64,000 nt of DNA, from NCBI GenBank assembly GCA_945902805.1, contig CAMDMZ010000020.1, positions 1-64,000 of the forward strand. Direction: 5' to 3'. This document shows positions 42,035 to 50,363 of this stretch, piece after piece. Each line of letters begins with the position of its first letter. Within the stretch, counting starts at the first letter, position 1. This DNA comes from Propionivibrio dicarboxylicus. GTDB taxonomy: Bacteria > Pseudomonadota > Gammaproteobacteria > Burkholderiales > Rhodocyclaceae. Below the pieces are notes generated by a model that was given only the letters and a program-made list of their open reading frames with translations, ran no database searches and was not told the DNA's origin. Made by a program: the position numbers and the translations under genes.

Positions 42035-44605
42035 TTATCCCGTCGTACCATCCGCCGTCTTGACTGCGGCGCCGACTAGCAGGACTGGGACGGCGGAACG
42101 GCGGATCAGTTCGTCGCTGACACTGCCCAGAAGTTTGCGGTTTAGACCGCCGCGTGTGTGACGATACAACACAATCAGATCGGAACCGGTTTGCTCGACA
42201 GCGGCGATGACGCCATCGGCGATCTTGCCTTTGCCGACCAGTAACTCACCGCTTACCCCTTCCACCTTCAAGTTGGCGATGGCGCGTTCAGCGGCATCGG
42301 CGATCATGTCCGGGACATTGCCGTCGCCGCCGGCGATGGTGAACAAGGTAATCGGCAACTGCGCCACTTTGGCCAGTTGGGCGGCCAGTTCGACTGCGGC
42401 AATCGCCGCATCGGTGCCATCGAACGGCACCAGAATCCTGTTTTTCCAGAGTTGGCTCGATGGTGCCACGACGATCACATGACAGGGTGCGTTGGCAATG
42501 ATGTGCTGGGCAACCGGCCCGACTTCGGCCACGCCCGGCAGCAGACGGCGGCCGATGACCAGCAACTGCGTGTGGGCCTGGGTGGCCGCGACATGGATTT
42601 CCTTCGCCAGATCGGTCCCGACACGCGGCAGCAACTCGCAACGGACATCCGCCGCGATGGCTTCCGTCTTGATCGCTTCAATGCGTGCCGCAACCGCCTC
42701 GATCTGGGTCGTGTCCGCAGCGACCCCGACCACGTCGAGCCGGACCCCGAGCTGGCTGGCTAGGGCAATCGACAGTGCCCGCGTCACCGGAGCCAACTCG
42801 CTGTTGTCCGCCGCCAGCATCAGCCGCAAGCGACGATCGCCATCCGGCAGGCGGCCGCTGTTGCAATTGGCAAAGATGCGCGTTTTGCAGTGACGGCAAA
42901 TGTTCGGGTCGAGCGTCCAATAGAGGGCATCGGTCGGATTGGTCTTGACCGGGAAGAACGCTCCCTCGCCGATGGCGTGGTCGTACTCGCCCTGGCGGAG
43001 GATCTCGAAAGCTTCCGGCTTCATGCGGTAAAAGTAGAGCCCGCCACCCATGCGCCGGCGACGACGTGCCTCCTGGGTGAACATCTCCGCCCCGGCGATG
43101 TCGATGAAGTTCATCCCCAGCGACACGATCAGCACCGATTTCTGCCGCGGATTGTCCGTATCAATCTGCTGCAGCGTGTTCTGGATGTGATCCACGGCGC
43201 CGAAATAAGCCGAGCCATTGATGCGCACGATGCGCAACTGCGGGCACTCGGGCTTGCCACGGGCATCGACGAAGTGATAGCCACTGGCATCGACCGCTGG
43301 CACCAGGGGTTCGATGCCGGGACGCGAGGTGCGGTAGAGATACAGCAGCAATGACACCAATACCCCGGCGGTGATGCCGGCTTCAAGGTTCATCAAGGTG
43401 CCGATGATGGTGACCCACAGAACGGCCGATTCCGGTTTGCTGGTTTTCCAGATCGAACTGATGTGATGAAAATCGATTAGACCCCAGGCCACCAGGAACA
43501 GGATGCCGGCCATCGCCGCGTTGGGTAGATAGGCGGCCAAGGGGGCGACGACGAGCAGGATGATGATGAGGAAGATCGAGGCGAAGACGGTGGCCAGTGG
43601 TGTGCGCGCACCGGCTTCGTAATTGACGCCGGAGCGGTTGAAGGAACCCGACGAGGCATAGCCGGAAAAGAAGGCGCCAATCATGTTGGAAAGCCCTTGG
43701 CCGATGAATTCCTGGTTGCCGTCGATGCGCTGCTCGGAGCGAACCGCTATGGCTCGCGCAATCGATACCGCCTCGGTGAGTGCCAGCATGGTAATGACCA
43801 GCGCCGGGCCGAAGGTCTTCTTCAGGGCATCAAAGGAAAAATCAGGGATCGAGAGTGGCGGCAGACCGGCAGGCAGAGCGCCGACGGTCTTGATCCCGGT
43901 TTCGGCCTGGCCGACCAGGCTGTTGAGGATATAAGCGACGATGCCACCAATCAGCATCGCCGCAATCATGTAAGGAAACTTCTTCCAGTAGCGTTTGGTC
44001 AGCAAGCCAGCCGCCAGTGTGGCGATGCCCACCCCGGCCACCCATGGGTTGATATGGTCGATCTGGACAAAGAACTGGTGCAGGATTTCGTAGAACGGCA
44101 CGCCGCGCGGGATGTCGATGCCAAAGAAACTACGGATCTGGCTGGCGGCAATGAGTACCGCCGCACCGCTGGTGAAGCCGATCACCACCGTGTGCGAGAT
44201 GAAATTCACCACCGCCCCCATACGCGCGAGGCCCAGCGCAAACTGGAAGATACCGACCTGTAGCGTGAGTGTTAGCGCCAGGCTGACATATTCCGGTGTG
44301 CCCGGTTCGGCCAGGTTATGGAGGGCTGCAAACAACGCAATCGAGATCGCCGTGGTCGGTCCGGAAACCAGGTGCCAGGACGAACCAAATAGCGCGCCAA
44401 CAATGGCCGGCACCATGGCCGCATACAAGCCATATTGCGGTGGCAGGCCGGCAATGGTGGCGAAGGCCACGCCCTGTGGCAGCACGATCAGCGCGCCGCT
44501 GAGTCCGGCCAGCAGATCGTCCTTCAGGGCCTCGCGGGTGACCATCGGCCACCAGCGCAAAAAGGGGAGGAAGCGGGCAAGCTGGGCGTAGAGAGCGGGT
44601 GTCAT
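42035..44605 (-). CDS. SulP-family anion transporter fused to STAS and two Usp domains
   Basis: An 856-residue protein. Residues 1-420 are a SulP permease (LSGALIVLPQGVAFATIAGLPPQYGLYAAMVP; GSFNRSGVNYEAGARTPL). A STAS domain follows (430-560; KSVLIVSLGMNFIDIAGAEMF), then a short linker with CRHCKTRIFANC near 575, then two UspA-like domains (about 595-715 and 725-850; the second ends GSVSDELIRRSAVPVLLVG). SulP proteins move bicarbonate, sulfate or other anions; next to a carbonic anhydrase and dabA, bicarbonate is the leading guess. Usp domains suggest stress or nucleotide control. It faces the dabA cluster tail to tail. Confidence 0.87.
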   Translation of the reverse strand: MTPALYAQLARFLPFLRWWPMVTREALKDDLLAGLSGALIVLPQGVAFATIAGLPPQYGLYAAMVPAIVGALFGSSWHLVSGPTTAISIALFAALHNLAEPGTPEYVSLALTLTLQVGIFQFALGLARMGAVVNFISHTVVIGFTSGAAVLIAASQIRSFFGIDIPRGVPFYEILHQFFVQIDHINPWVAGVGIATLAAGLLTKRYWKKFPYMIAAMLIGGIVAYILNSLVGQAETGIKTVGALPAGLPPLSIPDFSFDALKKTFGPALVITMLALTEAVSIARAIAVRSEQRIDGNQEFIGQGLSNMIGAFFSGYASSGSFNRSGVNYEAGARTPLATVFASIFLIIILLVVAPLAAYLPNAAMAGILFLVAWGLIDFHHISSIWKTSKPESAVLWVTIIGTLMNLEAGITAGVLVSLLLYLYRTSRPGIEPLVPAVDASGYHFVDARGKPECPQLRIVRINGSAYFGAVDHIQNTLQQIDTDNPRQKSVLIVSLGMNFIDIAGAEMFTQEARRRRRMGGGLYFYRMKPEAFEILRQGEYDHAIGEGAFFPVKTNPTDALYWTLDPNICRHCKTRIFANCNSGRLPDGDRRLRLMLAADNSELAPVTRALSIALASQLGVRLDVVGVAADTTQIEAVAARIEAIKTEAIAADVRCELLPRVGTDLAKEIHVAATQAHTQLLVIGRRLLPGVAEVGPVAQHIIANAPCHVIVVAPSSQLWKNRILVPFDGTDAAIAAVELAAQLAKVAQLPITLFTIAGGDGNVPDMIADAAERAIANLKVEGVSGELLVGKGKIADGVIAAVEQTGSDLIVLYRHTRGGLNRKLLGSVSDELIRRSAVPVLLVGAAVKTADGTTG

Positions 44606-44719
44606 GGCGGAGTCCGTTGACCAAGTTCAAGAAAGCGGCGCACCGGCAGCAACACGGCGCCGCTCGCTAATATTAGCGTTTGTTGATATATCAGTGGATA
44701 GAGTTGTTCTATCGTTGCG

Positions 44720-45364
44720 TCAATCGAACAGCTTTTGTGCGATGGCGTAGCGCATCAAATCGGCATTACTGTCCACGCCGAGCTTTTCCATCAGGTGAGT
44801 CTTGTGCGTGGTCACTGTCTTCGGCGATAGATTCAGTTGCTCGGCGATCTGATTCAGGCTGACGCCGGCGACGATTCGCCGCAGCACTTCCCATTCGCGT
44901 GGGCTAAGCGTTTGATGGCGTTCGCCGGCACCGTGGCTCACAGTTTCAAACGCCAGTGCTTCGGCCAGCCCCGGGGCGATATAGCGTTCGCCCTTGGCAA
45001 CCCGCGTGATCGCCGTTTGCAGGATTTGCGGCGTGGCTTCCTTGGTGATGTAGCCGGCAGCCCCGGCTTGCAGGGCGCGGCGCACCATGGCCGGTTCGTC
45101 GTGCATCGACAACACCAGCACCGGCAATTGCGGGCAGCCCTGGTGCAGGTTTTCGATCAGCTTGGTGCCCGAGGTGCCAGGCATGGTTAGGTCGGTCAGC
45201 AGCAGGTCGGCGTCGCGCGCCTGAATGGCTGCTTTTGCGGCAGCAAGTGTTTCTTCGGCATTGGTCGCTTCGCGCACCACCTCGATACCGGGGAAGGTGT
45301 GGAGCATCTGCTTCAAGCCGAGCCGGAACAAAGTATGGTCATCGGCGATGATGAGGCGGATCAT
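44720..45364 (-). CDS. NarL/FixJ-family response regulator
   Basis: A 214-residue two-component regulator. The receiver domain has the acidic pair DD8-9, phospho-acceptor D58 (LLLTDLTMPG) and Lys in GYITKEAT near 105. The C-terminal LuxR-type helix-turn-helix reads LSPREWEVLRRIVAGVSLNQ, then LSPKTVTTHKTHLMEKLGV. The ATG at 45364 overlaps the kinase stop by 4 bp. The target is unknown; the neighbouring SulP gene, 114 bp downstream on the same strand, is a candidate. Confidence 0.92.
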   Translation of the reverse strand: MIRLIIADDHTLFRLGLKQMLHTFPGIEVVREATNAEETLAAAKAAIQARDADLLLTDLTMPGTSGTKLIENLHQGCPQLPVLVLSMHDEPAMVRRALQAGAAGYITKEATPQILQTAITRVAKGERYIAPGLAEALAFETVSHGAGERHQTLSPREWEVLRRIVAGVSLNQIAEQLNLSPKTVTTHKTHLMEKLGVDSNADLMRYAIAQKLFD

Positions 45365-46518
45365 TGCGGGACCTCCACGGTCAGGGTGGTGCCAGCGCCG
45401 GACTGGCTGATGAGTTGCAGGCTGCCGCCGAGGGCTTCGACTCGCTCGGTGATACCGAGCAGGCCAAAGTGTTTGCTGCGATCGACGGCATCGGGATCGA
45501 AGCCGCAGCCATCGTCGCGGATGATCAGGCGCGAGTTGCCGCCTTCGCAACTGAAACTCAGGCTGACCCGGCCAGCCCCGGCATGGCGCACGATATTGGC
45601 TAGCGATTCCTGCACGATGCGAAACAGGCAAATGGCCTGGGCTTCGGCCAGCGTATCGGCATCGGTGGCAAAGCGAATCTCGCAGGCGACGCCGGCCGGC
45701 GTTAGCAGACGCCCGACCAGCCATTCCACCGCCGCCGTCAGGCCCAGATTAAGCGCCGCCGGACGCAGGTCGGCAGCAATGCTCTTGACGCTGCGATAGG
45801 CTTCGCCGATCAGCATCTCGATATCTTCGATGCGCGAGGTGGCTTTGTCCTGATCCGACGCCAGATCGCCGCGCAGCAATTGCAGTTGCATGCGCGCGGC
45901 GGTCAGCACCTGCCCCAGTTCGTCGTGCACCTCACGTGCCAGGCGCGCGCGCTCAAGTTCGATGGCCGCTTCACGATGCGTTGCCAGCAGGCGCAATTCG
46001 CCACGCGAACGTTCGAGATCCTGTTGCGCTTGCTTCAGGGCCGTCACGTCGAGAATGACGCCGTGAATGGCCGGCTCGCCGTCGGCTGCAATTTCGGTGG
46101 TGGCACGAATCTGCAACCAGCGGACGGACTCGTCATCCGGCCGGCTGCGTCCCACCCATTCAAATTCGCCCGCCGGCGGTTTTTCCGCGCGCCAGATCAG
46201 GCCGGGTAGGTCGTCGGTATGGATGCCCTGAAAAAAGACCTCCGGATCGGCCAGCATTTCTGCCGCAGTGCCGGGCAGCAAGCGTGCGATACCTGGACTC
46301 ATGGAACGAAACCCGGCCACCGGCGCGGCAACGTATTCGAATAGTGCCACCGGCAACTGGCTCGATACCTGGCGCAATTGGTCTTCGGATGTACGCAAGG
46401 CCAATTCGGCCTCGCGCCGTCGCGCCGTTAGCCGTTGCTGCCAACGCCATGACCACCAGCCAAAGACCAGCGCCAACGCCAGCGTGACGGCGATCAGGAG
46501 CATCGCCGAGAGCGTCAA
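45361..46518 (-). CDS. Membrane sensor histidine kinase (PAS, HisKA_3 type)
   Basis: A 385-residue partner of the regulator below it. One N-terminal transmembrane segment (LLIAVTLALALVFGWWSWRW) is followed by a PAS domain (about 45-165), HisKA_3 with phospho-acceptor H198 (REVHDELGQVLTAARMQ), and a HATPase (IVQESLANIVRHAGA, RDDGCGFDP, FGLLGITERVEALGG). The start is uncertain: TTG at 46518 or ATG at 46503; in-frame sequence upstream resembles a signal peptide (FAHAAEDIAGA) but has no standard start codon. Signal unknown. Confidence 0.88.
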   Translation of the reverse strand: MTLSAMLLIAVTLALALVFGWWSWRWQQRLTARRREAELALRTSEDQLRQVSSQLPVALFEYVAAPVAGFRSMSPGIARLLPGTAAEMLADPEVFFQGIHTDDLPGLIWRAEKPPAGEFEWVGRSRPDDESVRWLQIRATTEIAADGEPAIHGVILDVTALKQAQQDLERSRGELRLLATHREAAIELERARLAREVHDELGQVLTAARMQLQLLRGDLASDQDKATSRIEDIEMLIGEAYRSVKSIAADLRPAALNLGLTAAVEWLVGRLLTPAGVACEIRFATDADTLAEAQAICLFRIVQESLANIVRHAGAGRVSLSFSCEGGNSRLIIRDDGCGFDPDAVDRSKHFGLLGITERVEALGGSLQLISQSGAGTTLTVEVPQ

Positions 46519-46720
46519 TGGATGCGTCGACGCGCCGGCAATGTCCTCGGCAGCATGGGCGAACGAAATGATGGCGGGACTCCAGTCGTGTCAGAATCGG
46601 CCAATTATAGACAGCACAAATGAGGCGCCTGACTTCGGGAAGACCTGACCAGGAGTCAGAGTTCGGCGGCTAAAGTTGGACGCGCGTTAGAATCGTGGAG
46701 CGCGCTTACAGGAGCCCACC

Positions 46721-47293
46721 ATGTCACAAGCCCATGCCTATCAGCCGATCCCGGAAGCCGAGTATCTGGCAAGAGAGGAAACCGCATCCGTTCGCCATGA
46801 GCTCGTGGGTGGCGAGCTTTATGCCATGGCAGGTGCCAGCGAACGGCACAACCGGATCGCACTCAATATTGCCTTTCACCTGCGCTCCTCCACACGCGGC
46901 AAAAGCTGTCGCGCCTTCATGGCCGATATGAAACTCCGGCAGGCGCTGGGCACGGTGTTTTACTACCCTGACGTGATGCTGGTATGCGACCCGGAAGACG
47001 ATCACCCGCTTTACAAACGGTCCCCCTGCCTGATTGCCGAAGTGCTTTCGCCCGCTACGGCCAAGATTGACCTGCGCGAAAAGTGGCAGTCCTACCGCGC
47101 CTTGCCCAGCCTGCGCTACTACCTGCTGGTTGATGCCGAGCGTCTGTGGGCAAAATGTTACTCAATGAATGCTAGCGGCCAATGGTTCGAGCAGGAGCTT
47201 TCGACCGAAGACCATGTTCAGGTCGATTGTGGCGATGCCCACCTCGCGCTGACGCTGGAAGATATTTACGAAGACACCGGGCTTATCGTGTAA
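46721..47293 (+). CDS. Uma2-family PD-(D/E)XK nuclease-like protein (1)
   Basis: A 190-residue DUF820/Uma2 protein. The nuclease-fold residues appear as YYPDVMLVC near 88, CLIAEVLSPATAKIDLREK near 108 (Glu and Lys) and YRALPSLRYYLLVD. An AGGAG lies about 6 bp before the ATG. The biological role of the family is unclear, although often transferred horizontally and found in multiple copies; a second one lies at 54.7 kb. Confidence 0.85.
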   Translation: MSQAHAYQPIPEAEYLAREETASVRHELVGGELYAMAGASERHNRIALNIAFHLRSSTRGKSCRAFMADMKLRQALGTVFYYPDVMLVCDPEDDHPLYKRSPCLIAEVLSPATAKIDLREKWQSYRALPSLRYYLLVDAERLWAKCYSMNASGQWFEQELSTEDHVQVDCGDAHLALTLEDIYEDTGLIV

Positions 47294-47310
47294 CGCCGCC
47301 CCGCCCCGCC

Positions 47311-47811
47311 ATGAAAATCGCCGAATTGCTGCAGTCGCTTGCAGATGGACAAGTACAGTATGTGCTGGTTGGCGGTTTGGCTGTACAGTTGCATGGATTT
47401 TTGCGTGCCACCTTCGATATCGATCTGGTATTGGCAATGAACGATGCGAATCTGGTGCGGTTTATCACTGTCGCCAACACCTACGGTTTGCAACCCGGAA
47501 TTCCCGTTCCGATCGAATCCCTCAGGAATGCCGCCCAGATTGATCAATGGCACCGTGAGAAGGGCATGCTTGCCTTCTCACTCCGGGAGCCGCAGATGGG
47601 AGGCAGTGTCATCGATGTACTGGTTCGTCCCGATGTGGCGTTCGAGAGGCTGATGGCGAGCGCAGTGAAGGGCAACTTGTTCGGTCGACAGGTTTTCATT
47701 GCCTCGATTGATGATTTGCTTGAAATGAAACGAATCGCCAATCGTCCGAAAGATCGGCTTGACATCGAGGCATTGGAGAAGATCAAGCGTGGAGAAGATC
47801 CGAATGTCTGA
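47311..47811 (+). CDS. Nucleotidyltransferase, AbiEii/DUF6036-like
   Basis: A 166-residue protein with the minimal nucleotidyltransferase core VLVGGLAVQLHGFLRATFDIDLV (Gly-Gly motif then D-x-D), followed by DLLEMKRIANRPKDRLDIEALE at the C-terminus, as in AbiEii-like and DUF6036 proteins that guard toxin-antitoxin pairs. It overlaps a 71-residue frame by 8 bp, suggesting a two-gene module. Activity and partner are not established. Confidence 0.75.
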   Translation: MKIAELLQSLADGQVQYVLVGGLAVQLHGFLRATFDIDLVLAMNDANLVRFITVANTYGLQPGIPVPIESLRNAAQIDQWHREKGMLAFSLREPQMGGSVIDVLVRPDVAFERLMASAVKGNLFGRQVFIASIDDLLEMKRIANRPKDRLDIEALEKIKRGEDPNV

Positions 47812-48019
47812 AATCAAAGGTGATTTGACCACCTCAATTCCCGAAGCGTTGATACTTGCACGCTTGGCGCAGTCCGAGCAGATGCGGGAATTTTTCATCC
47901 AGATGTGGGTGCAAAACCCTGCGTTGGCCAAGCATGCAGGGGAGCGGGTGTGCGGCATGCTTTTACCGCTTGCCGCCGTCCCGCCAGCGCCGACTTTTCC
48001 TACGGTAGCGCTTGCTTGA
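47804..48019 (+). CDS. Small protein coupled to the nucleotidyltransferase, tail made by repeat
   Basis: A 71-residue frame beginning MSEIKGDLTTSIPEALILAR, coupled by an 8-bp overlap to the gene before it. It may be the partner of the nucleotidyltransferase. Its C-terminus ([14 protein letters not shown]) comes from a dispersed 25-bp motif, and it runs 20 bp into the end of the convergent HEPN gene, so the original C-terminus was probably lost. No domain recognised. Confidence 0.5.
   Translation: MSEIKGDLTTSIPEALILARLAQSEQMREFFIQMWVQNPALAKHAGERVCGMLLPLAAVPPAPTFPTVALA
47975..47999 (+). repeat. Dispersed 25-bp motif, copy 12 (2 mismatches)
   Basis: Plus orientation, read as AVPPAPTF at the end of the 71-residue frame, between convergent genes. 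The reading is the same as in the fourth antiporter gene. Confidence 0.85.
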
Positions 48020-48413
48020 GCAAGTAAGCGGAAAACGTTCTCAAGTCAGCCAGTCGCTCGGCAAGAATGTGACGCAGGATATCGATGTCGATCCCTTGGT
48101 CGTTGTGAACGGCGATATTGCGAAAACCGACCATCGCAGTCAGGTGCTGACCAAGTTCGGGATCAAGCCGCTTCGTCTTCATCAGCATCTCGAAGGCCTG
48201 GCGGCTTTCTGTCGGGATACCCAGTCGGTGGATGCGTACCAGGTGCATGGCCGCATCAATTGCAGCCTCGCATGCACGCTGCAAGTTCAGCACCAGCGCA
48301 TCCTGGCGCGTAAAGTTGCTTTCGAGCTCAGCCTCGTGACCGACATATTCGTCAGCGATACGTTTCAGGCAGCGCTCGATGATGGCCGCTTTGCCAAGCA
48401 GTACCTCATCCAT
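48000..48413 (-). CDS. HEPN-domain toxin of an MNT/HEPN pair (HepT-like, 1)
   Basis: A 137-residue helical protein. The HEPN RNase motif RX4H is present as RNIAVH near 108, but the Tyr normally two residues after His (RX4HxY, the residue AMPylated by MntA antitoxins) is Asp (RNIAVHND). It overlaps the MNT gene by 8 bp. The ATG at 48413 (MDEVLLGKAAIIERCLKRI) matches the family start; the upstream part of the frame lies inside the MNT gene. A type VII toxin-antitoxin role is inferred. Confidence 0.82.
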   Translation of the reverse strand: MDEVLLGKAAIIERCLKRIADEYVGHEAELESNFTRQDALVLNLQRACEAAIDAAMHLVRIHRLGIPTESRQAFEMLMKTKRLDPELGQHLTAMVGFRNIAVHNDQGIDIDILRHILAERLADLRTFSAYLLKQALP

Positions 48414-48828
48414 AAATTGATCCACGGGCACGAATATCGTCCAGGATTGGCCGGCGAAAATCGTTGAGCTCGGCATACTCGGAGAGTACACGCGAATCGT
48501 AGGCTTCGGCTGCGGTGTGGTTGGCGGCAAATAGGCGACGGCCTTGGGTGACGATCTGCACGCGCAGAGTGACCGGCAGGGTGCGCATGTCATTCAGATC
48601 GATCATGTGTCCCGTTTGTGCAGCCAGCAGATCGCTTAGCTGTAGGCGAGTGGCGAAATCCAGTGGCTGTCGGTCGAGCACAGCGAGATCAAGATCGCTA
48701 TCGTGCCGCTGATACACACCACCAAAGCTGCCATAGCCATAAATTGCTTCCACATCGGGCAGCACTTCCCTCAGCACGGCAACGATCTGCGCATCGAGAC
48801 GGTCGAGAGATTGTGGCTTCAGATTCAT
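48406..48828 (-). CDS. MNT-type nucleotidyltransferase antitoxin (MntA-like, 1)
   Basis: A 140-residue minimal nucleotidyltransferase with IYGYGSFGGVYQRHDSDLDLAV near 32-53 (GS-x9-D-x-D). Such antitoxins neutralise the adjacent HEPN RNase by AMPylation. A TATAAT lies 6 bp before the start ATG, implying a leaderless message. A dispersed 25-bp motif lies just upstream. Confidence 0.82.
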   Translation of the reverse strand: MNLKPQSLDRLDAQIVAVLREVLPDVEAIYGYGSFGGVYQRHDSDLDLAVLDRQPLDFATRLQLSDLLAAQTGHMIDLNDMRTLPVTLRVQIVTQGRRLFAANHTAAEAYDSRVLSEYAELNDFRRPILDDIRARGSIYG

Positions 48829-48834
48829 GCGACG

Positions 48835-48840
48835 ATTATA
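48835..48840 (-). promoter_or_regulatory. -10 box placing the mntA-like start at or near the transcript 5' end
   Basis: A perfect TATAAT on the minus strand ends 6 bp before the ATG at 48828, so transcription would begin at or next to the start codon. The -35 position (TCGGTG, 17 bp away) falls inside the dispersed motif and fits the consensus poorly. Confidence 0.45.
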
Positions 48841-48844
48841 AGTT

Positions 48845-48869
48845 GCCGTCCCGCCAGCACCGACTTTTT
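48845..48869 (+). repeat. Dispersed 25-bp motif, copy 13 (exact consensus)
   Basis: Exact consensus in plus orientation upstream of the minus-strand MNT gene, covering its expected -35 region. Confidence 0.9.
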
Positions 48870-48972
48870 GAGCGCAGAAGCACGCAAGGAAGGCAGGATG
48901 CAACACGAGCATTCCAAGCTCGCGCAACAGAAAATTGTGGTTTATCCAGCTTTTTCTCGAAAGCCCCCGCCC

Positions 48973-49473
48973 TTACTGCTCAGCCAGAACGACGCGGATG
49001 CGTTCCACGTAATTTGGTGATGCTCCGCTCGCGGTCGTGCCGCAGCCCGTGGTGCCGCAGGCCGCTGCATTGCAGGCGACTGAGGTGATGGTGTAGAAGC
49101 GGGTGGTGTGTACCGTGGGAGGCGGGCCGGGGTCTTGGCCTTCCGCGTAGGTCGACAAGGCACAGCACACTTGCACGGTGAATCCGGTGTCCGTAGTCAA
49201 GTCCAGTGTCTTGCTTTGGTTTCCGGCGGAGCATTTAGTCCCCGCCGCGCCCCAATCCTGGTCCTTGATCGCTTGGTACAACCCCCATTCGTTGCCCGAC
49301 TTTGCCGCTTGCCACGCTTTGGTGGCCATGAGGTCCTGGGCTGACGTGGCGTGTTGCGCGGTGCCAAACGACGTAATGGCTGCAGCCAAGGCGGCCAGAA
49401 TCACCAGGATCACGATCGCGGTGACGATACCAAACCCGCGTTGCCGATCACATTGATGAGCGCATGCCTTCAT
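48973..49473 (-). CDS. mshP: MSHA biogenesis protein MshP-like
   Basis: A 166-residue membrane-anchored pilus assembly protein. The N-terminus RQRGFGIVTAIVILVILAALAAAITSFG is the MshP-type variant of the pilin-like anchor. The C-terminal third is Cys-rich (CCALSTY, CNAAACGTTGCGTT), suggesting disulfides. It is the last gene of an mshQ-C-D-O-P order and overlaps mshO by 4 bp. The main msh secretion genes are outside the window. Confidence 0.8.
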   Translation of the reverse strand: MKACAHQCDRQRGFGIVTAIVILVILAALAAAITSFGTAQHATSAQDLMATKAWQAAKSGNEWGLYQAIKDQDWGAAGTKCSAGNQSKTLDLTTDTGFTVQVCCALSTYAEGQDPGPPPTVHTTRFYTITSVACNAAACGTTGCGTTASGASPNYVERIRVVLAEQ

Positions 49474-50363
49474 GGAATATTGTCCACATGGGAGCCGTGC
49501 GCCAGAGTCACGGCTTCATTTTGGCGTTCCAGGACGATTGTCATCCAGAGGTAGCCACTTTGTTGCCCTCCCATGTTGGCGCTGTATTGGAACTCGCAGG
49601 ATTTGAGGTCGGTGGCAAGTACATAGGGGTTCATTGCTGCACTATATGCAGGACAAGTGGCTTGTTTGGTAAACGAGCCTACGTTGGTCCGGATCAGTCT
49701 GCCGCCACTACAACTGTAGATGACCGAGGCTTCAGTCGCCGCGACTATCTGGAAACGCCCGGCGTCATAGCCTCCGGCGGTGGGGTTGCGGGATAGCGTT
49801 ACCCGATGTGTACCGAACCCCGGCCTGGGTGGCGCCGCTACGGTGTTCGTGATGGTGGCCCGGCTCAGACCAGTATCGTAAACATCGTCCCCATTCTGGT
49901 TATTGATCACGACGGTGGCATCCTTGACGATCGGATCGGTGGCTCCGGAAAACTGGGAGACGAGGACGTCAAATGTTGGTGTCGCGCTGGCGGCTGCGGA
50001 GCTGTCCGGATAGGCGGCGCACACGCCGCTGGTCGGGCAACTGGCGTCGTCGTTGGTGAGGTCGGGGCCGGTTCGGTAGCGCCCTCCACCCACGGTGGGC
50101 ACTAGTTGGACACAGGCCACGTTGTCGGCGGTTGTTGTGGCGTCGATGACATTCACCGAGTTGGGCGCGGCGCGTCGTACGTCTTGAGCGATTTTGCGCA
50201 GCGCCGTATCGGCGATATCGGTCAGATCGGCCCGCCGGCGGGCGTCGAAGTAGCCATCGATGGTCGGTTTGAAAAACACCATGAACGTGCCGGCGAGGAT
50301 GCCCATCAACACCATCACGGTGATGAGTTCGACCAGCGTAAAGCCGTGTTGGCGGGGTTTCAC
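49470..50363 (-). CDS. mshO: MSHA minor pilin MshO-like
   Basis: A 297-residue pseudopilin. The type IV prepilin motif RQHGFTLVELITVMVLMGIL has the Gly-Phe cleavage site and the Glu5-type residue. Next come a helix (TDIADTALRKIAQDVRRA) and a globular domain with paired cysteines. Minor pilins of this size near MshC/D/P correspond to MshO. Coupled by 4-bp overlaps on both sides. Confidence 0.8.
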   Translation of the reverse strand: MKPRQHGFTLVELITVMVLMGILAGTFMVFFKPTIDGYFDARRRADLTDIADTALRKIAQDVRRAAPNSVNVIDATTTADNVACVQLVPTVGGGRYRTGPDLTNDDASCPTSGVCAAYPDSSAAASATPTFDVLVSQFSGATDPIVKDATVVINNQNGDDVYDTGLSRATITNTVAAPPRPGFGTHRVTLSRNPTAGGYDAGRFQIVAATEASVIYSCSGGRLIRTNVGSFTKQATCPAYSAAMNPYVLATDLKSCEFQYSANMGGQQSGYLWMTIVLERQNEAVTLAHGSHVDNIP

